Source of the DNA: a virus
IMG/VR virus record: IMGVR_UViG_3300046747_000088
Span: 1-44,423 of that record
Length of the DNA stretch: 44,423 bases
Strand: one strand, 5' to 3'
In this document: piece by piece, positions 12,580-20,046 of the stretch
How positions within the stretch are numbered: the stretch's first letter is position 1
Layout of the letters: the number at the start of each line of letters is the position of its first letter
Made by a program: the position numbers and the translations under genes
The notes under the pieces: generated by a model
What the model saw: the letters and a program-made list of their open reading frames with translations, nothing else
Told to the model about the DNA's origin: nothing
The model's database searches: none

Positions 12580-13070
12580 AGCTCGACGACCTGAACCTCA
12601 ACATCAGCGTTACCGAAGTCCTTGATTAGAACCTCGCGGACGATCTGCGCGTCGTCGCGGTAGATCACCCCGGTCATTGCATCCTCGACGGCGCGTGCCA
12701 GCTTGAGCACGTCGGGTTTCTTGGCCGGGTACTCGGGCGCTGAGTCCTTGAGCTTGCCGGCGTTCTTCCCGGTGCCGTAGTGACCCTTCGGGCGGGGGAC
12801 GTGAAACCGGAACTGCACGAAGAGCGCGCCCTCCATAAGCTCGCGCCCACGGTGCGCCTCTCCCGCGATCTGCGCGACCTGATCTTTCCAGGGCCGCGCC
12901 TTCTTGTTGGCATCTGACACCTGCACCCGCTGAGTCTTCGGGTTGTACCAGCCGGACTTTGAGCCGGCCGGTTGCGGCGTACCGTGGACGACGAAGCTGA
13001 CCGCTTTAGGCGGCGAGGTTGTCGGCGACCCGTTGGACTGCCTTGGCTCTGTCAGGGTGGGCGTAGACAT
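12576..13070 (-). CDS. rusA: RusA-family Holliday junction resolvase
   Basis: The family pattern is clear: VSFVVHGTPQPAGSKSGWYN near the start, then FRFHVPRPKGHYGTGKNAG, then the acidic metal-binding segment KPDVLKLARAVEDAMTGVIY with RDDAQIV (Asp residues that bind magnesium). RusA cuts four-way DNA junctions and resolves replication or recombination intermediates. The first 65 nt overlap the end of the tyrosine recombinase gene upstream; no good later start is visible. It ends the recombination operon. Confidence 0.9.
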   Translation of the reverse strand: MSTPTLTEPRQSNGSPTTSPPKAVSFVVHGTPQPAGSKSGWYNPKTQRVQVSDANKKARPWKDQVAQIAGEAHRGRELMEGALFVQFRFHVPRPKGHYGTGKNAGKLKDSAPEYPAKKPDVLKLARAVEDAMTGVIYRDDAQIVREVLIKDFGNADVEVQVVEL

Positions 13071-13968
13071 CGTGCAAGAGTCTGGGGTTAGTATGGCCGA
13101 ACATCACGACGGCGGCGTCTCTGTCGAGAACCCCCCGGTCGGCCAGAGTCGTCGCGTAGTGGTGGCGCAAGAGATGCCAGTTCATGTCCTCTAGACCGGC
13201 TGCCTCGCGGACAGGTTTCATCAGACGGTGGAGCTTCTGCCGCGTCAGCTTCTTGCCCTCGTGCGAGAAGAGCAGACGGTTCACCGATCGGCGTTGCAGA
13301 ACGTGCGCGACCTCGGGCGGCGCAGGTACTACCCGGTAGGTATCGTGCTTGCCGATCAGGTGTATCCGCATCGAATCGGCGGACGAATCAAGCTGATGAG
13401 GTTCAAGCCCTACAAGCTCGTGTAAGCGCAAGCCTGTCTGACTGGCTGTATGGATCAGATCATGCACGAGAAGGGCTGTAGCGCCCGTGTGGACGACGAG
13501 AGCCGTGCTTGCAGCATTTGTTACTTGCTCCTGTGTCGGCGGCATCTTCGTCTTCTTCTTGCGCGTGACCGCGAGTCCCGTGAAGGGGTTGTCCTCGCAG
13601 ATCCCGAGCTTCACCCCGTACTGAAATAGCGCCTTCACGTAGCGCGCCGAAGAGAACTGATCGTGCGCCCAGAAGACCGCCTCAAGTCGGATGACCGATG
13701 CTGCCGGCCGGGGTCCGTATCGAGCGGCGAAGCGCGCCGTCATCTGCCGGTTGTGCGCGTTCGTGTGCGGCTCGATGTCCGGCCTCGTGACCCAGCGCTC
13801 GACGAGCTCGTTGATCGTCACCGTTGGGTAGGGCGAGCGCAGCGTTCGGTCGATCGCGGCCTGCGCCTGGTCCTGTTGCTCGAAGGTGGCAATCCATAGT
13901 TGCCGATCTCCGAAGGTGATCCGTGCGCCGTACTTACCCGAGCGCCGGACGATGGTTCCGTTTGTCAT
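13006..13968 (-). CDS. Tyrosine recombinase / integrase
   Basis: A 320-aa tyrosine recombinase. All catalytic residues are in place: Arg181 (TGLRLHELVGL), Lys207 (GKHDTYRVV), His265 and Arg268 (HLLRHHYAT), His292 (GHTNPRLLHD) and nucleophile Tyr302 (DVYAHPD). The N-terminus has an arm-binding-like segment (KYGARITFGDRQLWIATF) and a core-binding domain (TINELVERWVT to LFQYGVKLGIC). The start is fixed by GATCGGAG 5 nt upstream. It is a second, apparently intact integrase in addition to the serine enzyme and sits between zinc-protein genes and RusA. It may act in excision, in dimer resolution or as an alternative integrase; no att core was recognised beside it. Confidence 0.93.
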   Translation of the reverse strand: MTNGTIVRRSGKYGARITFGDRQLWIATFEQQDQAQAAIDRTLRSPYPTVTINELVERWVTRPDIEPHTNAHNRQMTARFAARYGPRPAASVIRLEAVFWAHDQFSSARYVKALFQYGVKLGICEDNPFTGLAVTRKKKTKMPPTQEQVTNAASTALVVHTGATALLVHDLIHTASQTGLRLHELVGLEPHQLDSSADSMRIHLIGKHDTYRVVPAPPEVAHVLQRRSVNRLLFSHEGKKLTRQKLHRLMKPVREAAGLEDMNWHLLRHHYATTLADRGVLDRDAAVVMFGHTNPRLLHDVYAHPDRAKAVQRVADNLAA

Positions 13969-13973
13969 GTCTA

Positions 13974-13981
13974 CTCCGATC
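13974..13981 (-). promoter_or_regulatory. Ribosome-binding sequence GATCGGAG (minus-strand copy)
   Basis: Reverse complement CTCCGATC at 13974-13981, 5 nt before the tyrosine recombinase start. It is the only clean copy of the octamer I found at a start codon outside the left plus-strand operon. Confidence 0.6.
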
Positions 13982-13983
13982 GT

Positions 13984-14205
13984 TTACGTGCGGAACTCTT
14001 TGCACCCGCACGCTGTGTGTCTGCACGCTCCGTAGAGAGTGTGCTCTTGAAGAGTATGCGAGCACAGGCAGACTGCTTCGCCCGGTTCGCGTTTCTCCTT
14101 GCGTTCAATATCGGCACGGTCCGCGTCCGTCATTACAGAATGCGGGTGCGGGTACAACTGCCCGTCCACCGCCCTCTCTGGATTGCGAGAGGCCCAGCGG
14201 TTCAT
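13984..14205 (-). CDS. Small cysteine-rich (zinc-binding) protein, 73 aa
   Basis: The C-terminal half carries CLCSHTLQEHTLYGACRHTA followed by CGCKEF, the C-x-C-x-H..H..C..C-x-C pattern common in small actinophage zinc proteins. The N-terminal half is polar and possibly extended. It lies between the tyrosine recombinase and a 109-aa gene with gaps of about 15 and 6 nt. No function assigned. Confidence 0.65.
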   Translation of the reverse strand: MNRWASRNPERAVDGQLYPHPHSVMTDADRADIERKEKREPGEAVCLCSHTLQEHTLYGACRHTACGCKEFRT

Positions 14206-14211
14206 CTCGAC

Positions 14212-14541
14212 TCACGCGGGGAATGGTCCTGTAACTTCGTCATCTATCCATACCATCTTGCCCGTCGCCGGATCTTCTTTCGTCGCCGCTGACATCAGCG
14301 CATCGAACCCTTCGCCCAGTAAGGCTCCCAGATCGTCGTCCGAGTAATACCGCCCTAGCATTGTGAAGATTCCATCGAGATAGGTTCGGTAGCCCTGCAA
14401 CGTGGCAGTGGCGACTTCGACTGCAACTGCATTCGCGAACTCCAACTTCTCTTCCGTGTCGAGAATGATCGCCGTATCGCCCTTGCCTATCTTGTCGCCG
14501 GGGTCGAAGTACGGCGTGTCCGCTGTGGCCTGCTCACTCAC
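14212..14541 (-). CDS. Acidic hypothetical protein (109 aa)
   Basis: Starts at GTG 14541 behind AAGGAG that overlaps the preceding stop; an upstream in-frame ATG would overlap that gene more and lacks a ribosome-binding site. The protein is acidic (EKLEFANAVAVEVATATLQG, YYSDDDLGALLGEGFDALM). No family recognised. Confidence 0.6.
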   Translation of the reverse strand: MSEQATADTPYFDPGDKIGKGDTAIILDTEEKLEFANAVAVEVATATLQGYRTYLDGIFTMLGRYYSDDDLGALLGEGFDALMSAATKEDPATGKMVWIDDEVTGPFPA

Positions 14542-14546
14542 TTGAT

Positions 14547-14987
14547 CTACTCCTTGGTCGTGCGCATCCAAGCCTCAATGCTCGAATGCTGCTTCTTGCA
14601 TATATCGCACGGTACTCGCTCTGGGAAATCGGTGTTGGAGTTCACTTGGAGTACCCAGCCGTCGTCGCACTCTTCTACGGGGCATTCACCCCGGATGATG
14701 TAGATCTCGGCCTGCACGTCCTTGAGCGTTTTCTGCGCCATCTCGTGAGCCTTCGCCCGAGCGTCCTCCAAGCTCGCGCGCGGGTGAAGAAACATCCAGA
14801 GCTCCATCCGGCGCTCGAACTTGCGCTTCATCTTGAAGAGCGCTTGAGCCTCGGGCGGTTGCCGGCGCATGGCGCGGTGCCTGCGCTGCCAATGCGAGAT
14901 CTGCATCCCCGTGCAGTAACCCATGAAAAGCATCCAGCAGAGCCAGAGAATCCAGAAGATGTCGTGAGCCGTGAGCGCGGCCGTCAC
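14547..14987 (-). CDS. Membrane-anchored zinc-ribbon protein (146 aa)
   Basis: Residues about 8-27 form a transmembrane segment (IFWILWLCWMLFMGYCTGM), followed by a basic cytoplasmic region (HWQRRHRAMRRQPPEAQALF), a helical stretch and two cysteine pairs (CPVEEC and VPCDICKKQHSS). GTG start overlaps the upstream stop as GTGA. It would lie at the inner membrane with the metal site in the cytoplasm. Function unknown. Confidence 0.65.
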   Translation of the reverse strand: MTAALTAHDIFWILWLCWMLFMGYCTGMQISHWQRRHRAMRRQPPEAQALFKMKRKFERRMELWMFLHPRASLEDARAKAHEMAQKTLKDVQAEIYIIRGECPVEECDDGWVLQVNSNTDFPERVPCDICKKQHSSIEAWMRTTKE

Positions 14988-15310
14988 GCGAGATCCCGAG
15001 AGAAGGTGGGGTCCGCGCCGAGCTTGCGCTCGCGAACGATCCGCTCGTGACCTTCCTTGGCCTCTTCTTCTGTGCTGTAGCGAAACATGTACTCGTTGTA
15101 CGGACCGCCGAAGATCATCGTCTCGAAGATCAGCGGGGGCAAGGGATTGTCCGTGATGTATGAGAGCGAATGGTCGAGCCCGAGCCAAACGGTCGAGACG
15201 TATTCGCCCGCGCTGATCTTGTCCACGGCAACCGATCGATCCTGCTCGAACAGGAACGCCCACCCCTCAAGGGAGATCGGGTTCCCGTCGCGGTCGTAGT
15301 ACATGCTCAT
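14984..15310 (-). CDS. Conserved actinophage hypothetical (MYYDRDGNPI family, 108 aa)
   Basis: The pattern MYYDRDGNPISLEGWAFLFE, STVWLGLDHS, PPLIFETMIFGG, YSTEEEAKEGHERIV is a family I know from many actinophages, with length as usual. No function is established. It starts right after the nuclease stop and overlaps the 146-aa membrane gene. Confidence 0.85.
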   Translation of the reverse strand: MSMYYDRDGNPISLEGWAFLFEQDRSVAVDKISAGEYVSTVWLGLDHSLSYITDNPLPPLIFETMIFGGPYNEYMFRYSTEEEAKEGHERIVRERKLGADPTFSRDLA

Positions 15311-16468
15311 CTAGCCGTCGCCCCTCCCACGCTTGCGCGCGACGAGCTTGGTCTGACTCGTGCGCTTTACGTGCTCCGATTCATTGAACGGTTCCCCGAG
15401 ATCGACCGCGTTCTGGATCGCGACCGGCAGGGTGTCCCAGTTCACCTTGCGTGATTCCGAGCCCACAATACTAATTTCTCGGTCCTTGCCGTATTCAAGT
15501 GGTCCGTGTCCGTCTACCCAGTTGCGCAGTTCTTTGGTCAGGCGGCGGCTCTCCATCTGGTGAAAGTCCCGCGCCTCTGCCACCCGGCGCGCGTCCTCTT
15601 CGTCGTCGATCTCCGCGCCGGCCATGTCGCGAAGCTGCGCGACGAGCGGACACTCTGCGGCGGCGGGGCATCGGTTGCAATGCGCGCCGGGGATCGCCGG
15701 GAACTTGCCCGTGTCCCATGCCTGGTGGACCTTCTGCACTAGATCGATGATGTACCCCAGGTGATCGCGCAGGTCGAGCCGATCGCGGTAGCTCGTGCGC
15801 GCGGCGAGCGCATCCTCGAACACGTAGCGCGGGTAGACGACGCTCGACTCGAACATCTGGATCTCGGGTCCGAGTCTTACGCCGTCGTCCGTTTCCCCGT
15901 AAGCGGTCAGCACGTCGTAAAAGATCGACTGGAAATCGTTCTCCCAGTCCTCCTGGTTCTTCATCGCCAGGCTTGACTTGTAGTCCCAGATCCGGGCCAT
16001 GCCGGGCGTCACGCGCAGCAGGTCTACGACCCCGCGAATGATCGTGCCGTCCGGGAGCTCGTGCCTCCACTTCTGTTCTACCCCGAAGATCAGCGCCGGG
16101 TCGAGCACGGTATGCGTTGCCCAATGGAAAACCATCAGCCGCACCGCGTCAACCTCACTCGGCGGGAGCACCCAGTCGGAATGATCGGCCAGCACTTCGG
16201 CGAGCATGTCGCGAGCGATCTCGGGCGGGACCGATGTCTCGTCCTGGGTCAGCATGAGCACGGTCAGTCGCTCGACCGTCTCGTGAAAGAGCGACCCCCG
16301 GATCATCGCGGCCGACGGAGCGCCGCCTCGATACTTCCGGTAGAGATACGCCGAGCGCGGACACTCCGCGAACTTCGCGAGAAACGTCTGCGACATCATC
16401 GACGGCTTGCTCACCCAGTCCGCCTCGGGGATCGGCGGCAGGTCGCGGTAGTAGACCTGGTTAGACAT
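15311..16468 (-). CDS. RecB/Cas4-like PD-(D/E)XK exonuclease with Fe-S cysteines
   Basis: A nuclease of the RecB/AddB/Cas4 superfamily. Visible elements are an N-terminal FAECPRSAYLYRKY (Cys36), SLFHETVERL (His62), IIRGVVDLLR and WDYKSSLAM (Asp ... DYK core of the active site), FYDVLTAYG helix, and C-terminal HCNRCPAAAECPL. One N-terminal plus three C-terminal cysteines match the 4Fe-4S layout of AddB and Cas4. It would resect double-stranded DNA ends for recombination. In the same operon are a candidate annealing protein (17738-18790), a recombinase and RusA, which together suggest a phage recombination or replication-restart pathway. Confidence 0.87.
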   Translation of the reverse strand: MSNQVYYRDLPPIPEADWVSKPSMMSQTFLAKFAECPRSAYLYRKYRGGAPSAAMIRGSLFHETVERLTVLMLTQDETSVPPEIARDMLAEVLADHSDWVLPPSEVDAVRLMVFHWATHTVLDPALIFGVEQKWRHELPDGTIIRGVVDLLRVTPGMARIWDYKSSLAMKNQEDWENDFQSIFYDVLTAYGETDDGVRLGPEIQMFESSVVYPRYVFEDALAARTSYRDRLDLRDHLGYIIDLVQKVHQAWDTGKFPAIPGAHCNRCPAAAECPLVAQLRDMAGAEIDDEEDARRVAEARDFHQMESRRLTKELRNWVDGHGPLEYGKDREISIVGSESRKVNWDTLPVAIQNAVDLGEPFNESEHVKRTSQTKLVARKRGRGDG

Positions 16469-16478
16469 CGGACTAAAT

Positions 16479-16889
16479 TCAGACCTCGGACTTGACCTTG
16501 CCGGTGTTCAGCGTCCGCACGTCTTCATCGCTGCCGTGCTCGAAGATGATGTACGGATCGTTGCCGGGTCCGTGGTGCGGGGCGTAGGGCCGCTCGCCGT
16601 CGATCTTGAAGAACTCGCACGCCTCGTGCCGCTCGACGAGCAACACCTGATCGAGTAGCCAGCGCTGCCATGAGCGCCGGTCATACGTCGCCGGAGGAAC
16701 CGGGAACAGGTGAGCGATGTTGATCTCGCGATCGTGGTAGCTGTCCTGAACTTCGGCGGTGATTATCAGCGTCAGGCCGGAGCACCCTTGGCTCCGTTCG
16801 AGATCGACGAGCCGGACGCTCCATTCCTTGTATTCGCATTGATCGACGAGCTCGATTAGCTCGGCTGGATCGGGTGCTTCCTGAATCAT
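16479..16889 (-). CDS. Conserved actinophage hypothetical (HEACEFF/HGPGNDPY family)
   Basis: The stretch LFPVPPATYDRRSWQRWLLD, HEACEFFKIDGERPYAP and HHGPGNDPYIIFEHG matches a family frequent in actinophage early regions. Start 16889 overlaps the upstream stop (ATGA) and has GCGGAGGA before it; the longer open frame upstream is the shadow of the zinc-finger gene. 136 aa, cytoplasmic, function unknown. Confidence 0.82.
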   Translation of the reverse strand: MIQEAPDPAELIELVDQCEYKEWSVRLVDLERSQGCSGLTLIITAEVQDSYHDREINIAHLFPVPPATYDRRSWQRWLLDQVLLVERHEACEFFKIDGERPYAPHHGPGNDPYIIFEHGSDEDVRTLNTGKVKSEV

Positions 16890-17272
16890 TTCTTGTCCTC
16901 CGCTGGGAACTCGGGGTGCTGTGACTTCATGTGCGCCGCCAGTTGTTTGAACGTGCGGTTGCAGCACGGGCAGACGCCGGCCGACGCGCGCTTCTTGAGC
17001 CGGGTGTTGTGGCCCTTCAATGCGACGGCCGACGCTTCGGCCTGGTCCGCGCGAGCGACGGCGCGAGCCGCTGCGCTGCGCTGCCGTTCGACTTCTTTCT
17101 TGAGCCGCTTGACCTCCGTATCGGAGTAGGCGATCCTGTGGCCGTTCGGACACCAGAAGTTCCGGCCGTCCTCCCGGCAGGACTCGTGCATCGCCTCCGG
17201 CATCGCGAAGTCCACGGCGCATTCGCCGCACTCGACGATGGTCAGCCGCTTGTCAAGTCTCAGCACGGTCAT
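16886..17272 (-). CDS. Zinc-finger phage protein with coiled coil (128 aa)
   Basis: A conserved phage/plasmid family. The N-terminal part has CGECAVDFAMP and WCPNGH (zinc-binding cysteines), the middle is a coiled coil (VKRLKKEVERQRSAAARAVA), and the C-terminal part is a C2H2 finger (CPCCNRTFKQLAAHMKSQHP). Both starts and stops overlap neighbours by 4 nt. Probably DNA-binding; role not established. Confidence 0.85.
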   Translation of the reverse strand: MTVLRLDKRLTIVECGECAVDFAMPEAMHESCREDGRNFWCPNGHRIAYSDTEVKRLKKEVERQRSAAARAVARADQAEASAVALKGHNTRLKKRASAGVCPCCNRTFKQLAAHMKSQHPEFPAEDKK

Positions 17273-17475
17273 TGCTTCTCCTTGTCGGTAACGACGAACT
17301 CCTGAAACCGCGCGTTGCGATCGAGCTCGTCTTGCATGAATTGATTGAGGGCGCGGTGGTATGCCTCCGCGAGCCGGTCGTTGCGCTTGCCCTGCTCGTG
17401 CAGCAGGTAGAGCCCGATCGCAAGTCCGAAGATCGCGCCGAGCAGGAACACGTCGATGTACCGGATGAGCGTCAC
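17269..17475 (-). CDS. Small single-span membrane protein (68 aa)
   Basis: GTG start overlaps the previous stop (GTGA). One transmembrane helix near the N-terminus (VFLLGAIFGLAIGLYLLHEQG) is followed by a charged helical tail (AYHRALNQFMQDELDRNARF). The topology (short N-terminus, long soluble helix) resembles Rz-like spanins superficially, but the position in an early operon argues against it. Function unknown. Confidence 0.65.
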   Translation of the reverse strand: MTLIRYIDVFLLGAIFGLAIGLYLLHEQGKRNDRLAEAYHRALNQFMQDELDRNARFQEFVVTDKEKQ

Positions 17476-17741
17476 GCCGCGTCCCCTACGCACTCGCAGG
17501 TGTCATAGCCCTCGACCGGCTCAAGCGGGAGCAAGCAGTTGTGGCATACCTGCGTGCCGCACTCATTCTCCGCATCGATGATCTCTTGCGGGGGAGCGCC
17601 GGCATCGCAGATCGGGCAGTAGTCCGGCTCGTACTCGTCCGGTTCGCGGAAGCGTGTCTCGGGCGGTCCGCCGTTGCCGCGCGTAACCCACGCTCTGTAC
17701 GTGTGGCCGTGTTCGCATTCGACGTAGGTCGGGTGGCTCAT
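17472..17741 (-). CDS. Small zinc-ribbon protein (89 aa)
   Basis: Cysteine pairs YVECEHGHTY, YCPICDAG, QVCHNCLLP and DTCECVG suggest two zinc sites. ATG 17741 overlaps the upstream stop (ATGA) and is preferred over a longer frame antisense-like to the upstream gene. Frequent type of phage protein; no partner known. Confidence 0.7.
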   Translation of the reverse strand: MSHPTYVECEHGHTYRAWVTRGNGGPPETRFREPDEYEPDYCPICDAGAPPQEIIDAENECGTQVCHNCLLPLEPVEGYDTCECVGDAA

Positions 17742-18790
17742 GCCGCCGTCTGGGTCTTGTCGAGCACGTCGAGCATCGAGTCGCGCAGGGATTCCAGCGC
17801 GTCGCGGTTGCTCCATGCCGACTGCAAGGATGCGTGAAACTGTCCGGGCGGCTTGCGCGCCTTGAAGCTGGGATCCGCGTCGCAGATCTGCTTATAGAGC
17901 TCGCGGCACTCCGAGATCAACGCTCTCCCGCCCTGGTCATCGAGAGGTTTCGGAGCATCGACCATCGGAGCGCCCGGCCCCATCGTGATTTCGCGAAGGC
18001 GCTTGGGGTCGTTCTTGGCGATTGCGAGAACGCCCTGCCGCACTTGCTCTGGCACGAAGTATTTGAGTGCGTTGCGCTGCGCCTTGGAGAGCGCCTTCGT
18101 GAACGCGAACTCGTCGCGCACGGTGTCATCGTCAGCAACGAACTTCTTGTTCTTGCGGTAGCGCTGCGCCGTGTCCGGCTTGAGCTTCATCCGGGCCGGC
18201 TGTTCGGCCGTGCCCCAGTAGCCCTGGCCGCTCGCCACGTCTTCGGCGTATACCGAGACGCGCACGAACGACTGGCCGTCTTCGTCGTAACGCTCGACCA
18301 CGGGCGGGGTGTCGCCGACGCGGATCTGCCGACCCGTTGTCTCGACGAGCAGGCGGATCGCCTCGCGCACACCCGCGAACGAAAGATCGGTTCCGGTCGG
18401 GATCTTGTAGACCAGGACTTCGGACATCCGGCCTTCGATCTCTTCGATGATCTGGATCTCGTCGGCGCGGTCCATCGCCCGGTATGGGGCAGACGGATCG
18501 CCCGGCTCTACGGGCGCGAGCTCAAGAGAGGACGGGACGACCCCGGTTGATGCGCGCTCGGTTTTATCTGGTCCGAGCTCCCCGGAGCCGTCCCGATGGT
18601 TCGGCGGATCCTCGTCAGCCGGCCTCTCGGTAGTGCCGTCCGGCGCGCTGGGAAGCGCCTGGTCGTCAAGCGAGGGCTGCGTGAAGCTCTCGTCCGAGTT
18701 GGGCGCGTCCTCGGTTTGATCCGCCGAAGTTTTCTTAGCACGCTTGGCGAGTTCTTCGTCGAACCGGGACTTGTCGGCTGCATCGGCCAT
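17738..18790 (-). CDS. Putative single-strand annealing / recombination protein
   Basis: A disordered acidic N-terminus (to about residue 105) precedes a folded region: MDRADEIQIIEEIEGR, VLVYKIPTGTDLSFAGVREA, VSVYAEDVASGQGYWGTAEQ, then DEFAFTKALSKAQRNALKYF and VPEQVRQGVLAIA. The string FxxKALSKAQRNAL recalls the conserved ending of phage recombination proteins that co-occur with Cas4/RecB-like nucleases (A-x-SKAxRNA). Those partners lie in this operon. I therefore suggest a single-strand annealing or accessory recombination protein. It is the first gene of the recombination operon and is preceded by the TGTGGTACGTTT motif. Confidence 0.5.
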   Translation of the reverse strand: MADAADKSRFDEELAKRAKKTSADQTEDAPNSDESFTQPSLDDQALPSAPDGTTERPADEDPPNHRDGSGELGPDKTERASTGVVPSSLELAPVEPGDPSAPYRAMDRADEIQIIEEIEGRMSEVLVYKIPTGTDLSFAGVREAIRLLVETTGRQIRVGDTPPVVERYDEDGQSFVRVSVYAEDVASGQGYWGTAEQPARMKLKPDTAQRYRKNKKFVADDDTVRDEFAFTKALSKAQRNALKYFVPEQVRQGVLAIAKNDPKRLREITMGPGAPMVDAPKPLDDQGGRALISECRELYKQICDADPSFKARKPPGQFHASLQSAWSNRDALESLRDSMLDVLDKTQTAA

Positions 18791-18796
18791 TTCCCG

Positions 18797-18808
18797 AAAC
18801 GTACCACA
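18797..18808 (-). promoter_or_regulatory. Recurrent upstream motif TGTGGTACGTTT (copy 1)
   Basis: On the minus strand TGTGGTACGTTT lies just before the start of the recombination operon's first gene, preceded by TAAAAT. The same 12 bp occur, identical, upstream of the other minus-strand early operon (42870-42881). A promoter element or operator is likely. Confidence 0.55.
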
Positions 18809-18836
18809 TTTTATGGACGGAACCCCAGTTTGCCGC

Positions 18837-19046
18837 TTACCTACGCTGTGTGCGACGTTCCTGCTTGTGTTTCCGCACCGCTCCCATCACGCCGGCCCCC
18901 TTGCCCTGGGACTGGCGCTTGTTCTTGGTCGCGTAGAAGATCCGCTCGCCTTCCTTGACGCCGTAGTGCTTGAGCATGGCCGCGCGAGCTTTGCCGGCGC
19001 TGCCCTTCTTGCCCCCGAAGTAGCGGTTGTACTTATCAACCGGCAT
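18837..19046 (-). CDS. Small basic protein (69 aa), possibly virion-associated
   Basis: Rich in Lys/Arg (YFGGKKGSAGKARAAMLKHYG, RIFYATKNKRQSQGKG, KHKQERRTQRR). Similar short proteins with FYATKNKRK endings occur among structural or lysis genes of actinophages, which is how I read it. It is the most 3' gene of the long late operon. It could be a DNA-binding internal protein; no proof. Confidence 0.65.
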   Translation of the reverse strand: MPVDKYNRYFGGKKGSAGKARAAMLKHYGVKEGERIFYATKNKRQSQGKGAGVMGAVRKHKQERRTQRR

Positions 19047-19049
19047 CGA

Positions 19050-19514
19050 CTACCTGATCGTCGGCCGGGGGCCGCGAGGGTTGCGCTTGGGGCGCTTGGT
19101 CAGCGGCGAAGGGTTGCGCTTGACGGCCGGGTACTTGCCCTGCGTCCGCTTGTACGGGAGCGCGTTGACGATCGTCTGTCCGGTCGGCTGGGTCTGAGTC
19201 TTGAGCGGACCGTTGTCGATCTTGCGACCGCCGCCGCCGAGGTAGGTCGCGCCGCCGCTGCCCACCTTGCCGCTCGGCAACTTGACCGTGCCCCCGCCCT
19301 TCCGGGTCGGGTTCTTCCCGAACTTCCCCGTGACCCACCTGATCGAATCCCTATCGCTGCGTCTCGCCGGCCCGACCGGGCGCGTCTTCGCGCTTGCCCC
19401 GCGTGCGCCAGGAACGCGAGTGCGCAGGTTCGCCTTCATCCGCGCCGTGTTGCGGTCGTACTTCCTAGCCAGTTTTCTTTGACTAGTGGCGAAAAAATAC
19501 TCTCCGAGTCCCAT
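19050..19514 (-). CDS. Basic hypothetical protein (154 aa)
   Basis: Starts MGLGEYFFATSQRKLARKYD and is very basic, glycine-rich in the middle (YLGGGGRKID) and Pro/Arg-rich at the end (KRPKRNPRGPRPTIR). It looks largely disordered. It sits between the lysis cassette and the late operon end. No family recognised; association with DNA or virion is possible. Confidence 0.6.
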   Translation of the reverse strand: MGLGEYFFATSQRKLARKYDRNTARMKANLRTRVPGARGASAKTRPVGPARRSDRDSIRWVTGKFGKNPTRKGGGTVKLPSGKVGSGGATYLGGGGRKIDNGPLKTQTQPTGQTIVNALPYKRTQGKYPAVKRNPSPLTKRPKRNPRGPRPTIR

Positions 19515-19517
19515 CGT

Positions 19518-19790
19518 TCAGTCCTCCACGCCGCTAGCGGCTTCGTCCGCGAGCTCCTGCTCGTCGGGTGTGTTTGCTCCCCCATCGACGTAATCGCCGG
19601 CAGGTACTTCATATCCCACGATGCTCGCGATGATGAGCGCGATTGCTCCGCTTACTTCTGGGTCGAGTTCGATCGCGTAGTGCGAGACGGCCCACGCCGC
19701 GACCAACGAGATCAGGGTGTACGCCAGCTTCGGCGAGATGTTGAATGGCAGGCTCGTGACGAGCTTCGGTTTGGTGCTGGTCGTGGTCAT
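19518..19790 (-). CDS. Holin-like membrane protein (90 aa)
   Basis: Two hydrophobic segments (LAYTLISLVAAWAVSHYAI and GAIALIIASIVGYEV, about residues 22-62) and a short acidic C-terminus are typical of phage holins found downstream of endolysin genes in actinophages. It would form membrane lesions at lysis time. The start directly follows the acidic 84-aa gene with a one-base overlap. A second holin candidate is at 20593-20805. Confidence 0.7.
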   Translation of the reverse strand: MTTTSTKPKLVTSLPFNISPKLAYTLISLVAAWAVSHYAIELDPEVSGAIALIIASIVGYEVPAGDYVDGGANTPDEQELADEAASGVED

Positions 19791-20044
19791 CAGTCGTCGT
19801 AGTCCTCTGCGCGAGTGCCTTCGGGGAGATCGGTGTGCGGCTCTTCGGGAGACTCGGCAACGTCGTCTACGTCTGGGTCCACCGTCTCCGTGGCCGGCGT
19901 CGGCAGTTCAACCTCGGCCTCTTCGGTGGACGTAAGCGGCTCGTCGCCCTCGGGCGGAAGCTCAACCTCGGGGCCGGGCTTCTCGGGCAGGGTGTCCTCT
20001 GCCGGCTCGCCCTCGGTCGGGTCGGGTGCGGTTTCGTCGGGCAT
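19790..20044 (-). CDS. Very acidic, low-complexity protein (84 aa)
   Basis: Composed almost wholly of Pro, Glu, Asp, Thr (PDETAPDPTEGEPAEDTLPE, EPHTDLPEGTRAEDYDD) and probably disordered. ATG 20044 has GGAGGGG upstream and lies 3 nt after the peptidase stop; the longer frame is antisense-like to the peptidase. It lies between endolysin and holin genes. Role unknown. Confidence 0.6.
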   Translation of the reverse strand: MPDETAPDPTEGEPAEDTLPEKPGPEVELPPEGDEPLTSTEEAEVELPTPATETVDPDVDDVAESPEEPHTDLPEGTRAEDYDD

Positions 20045-20046
20045 GG

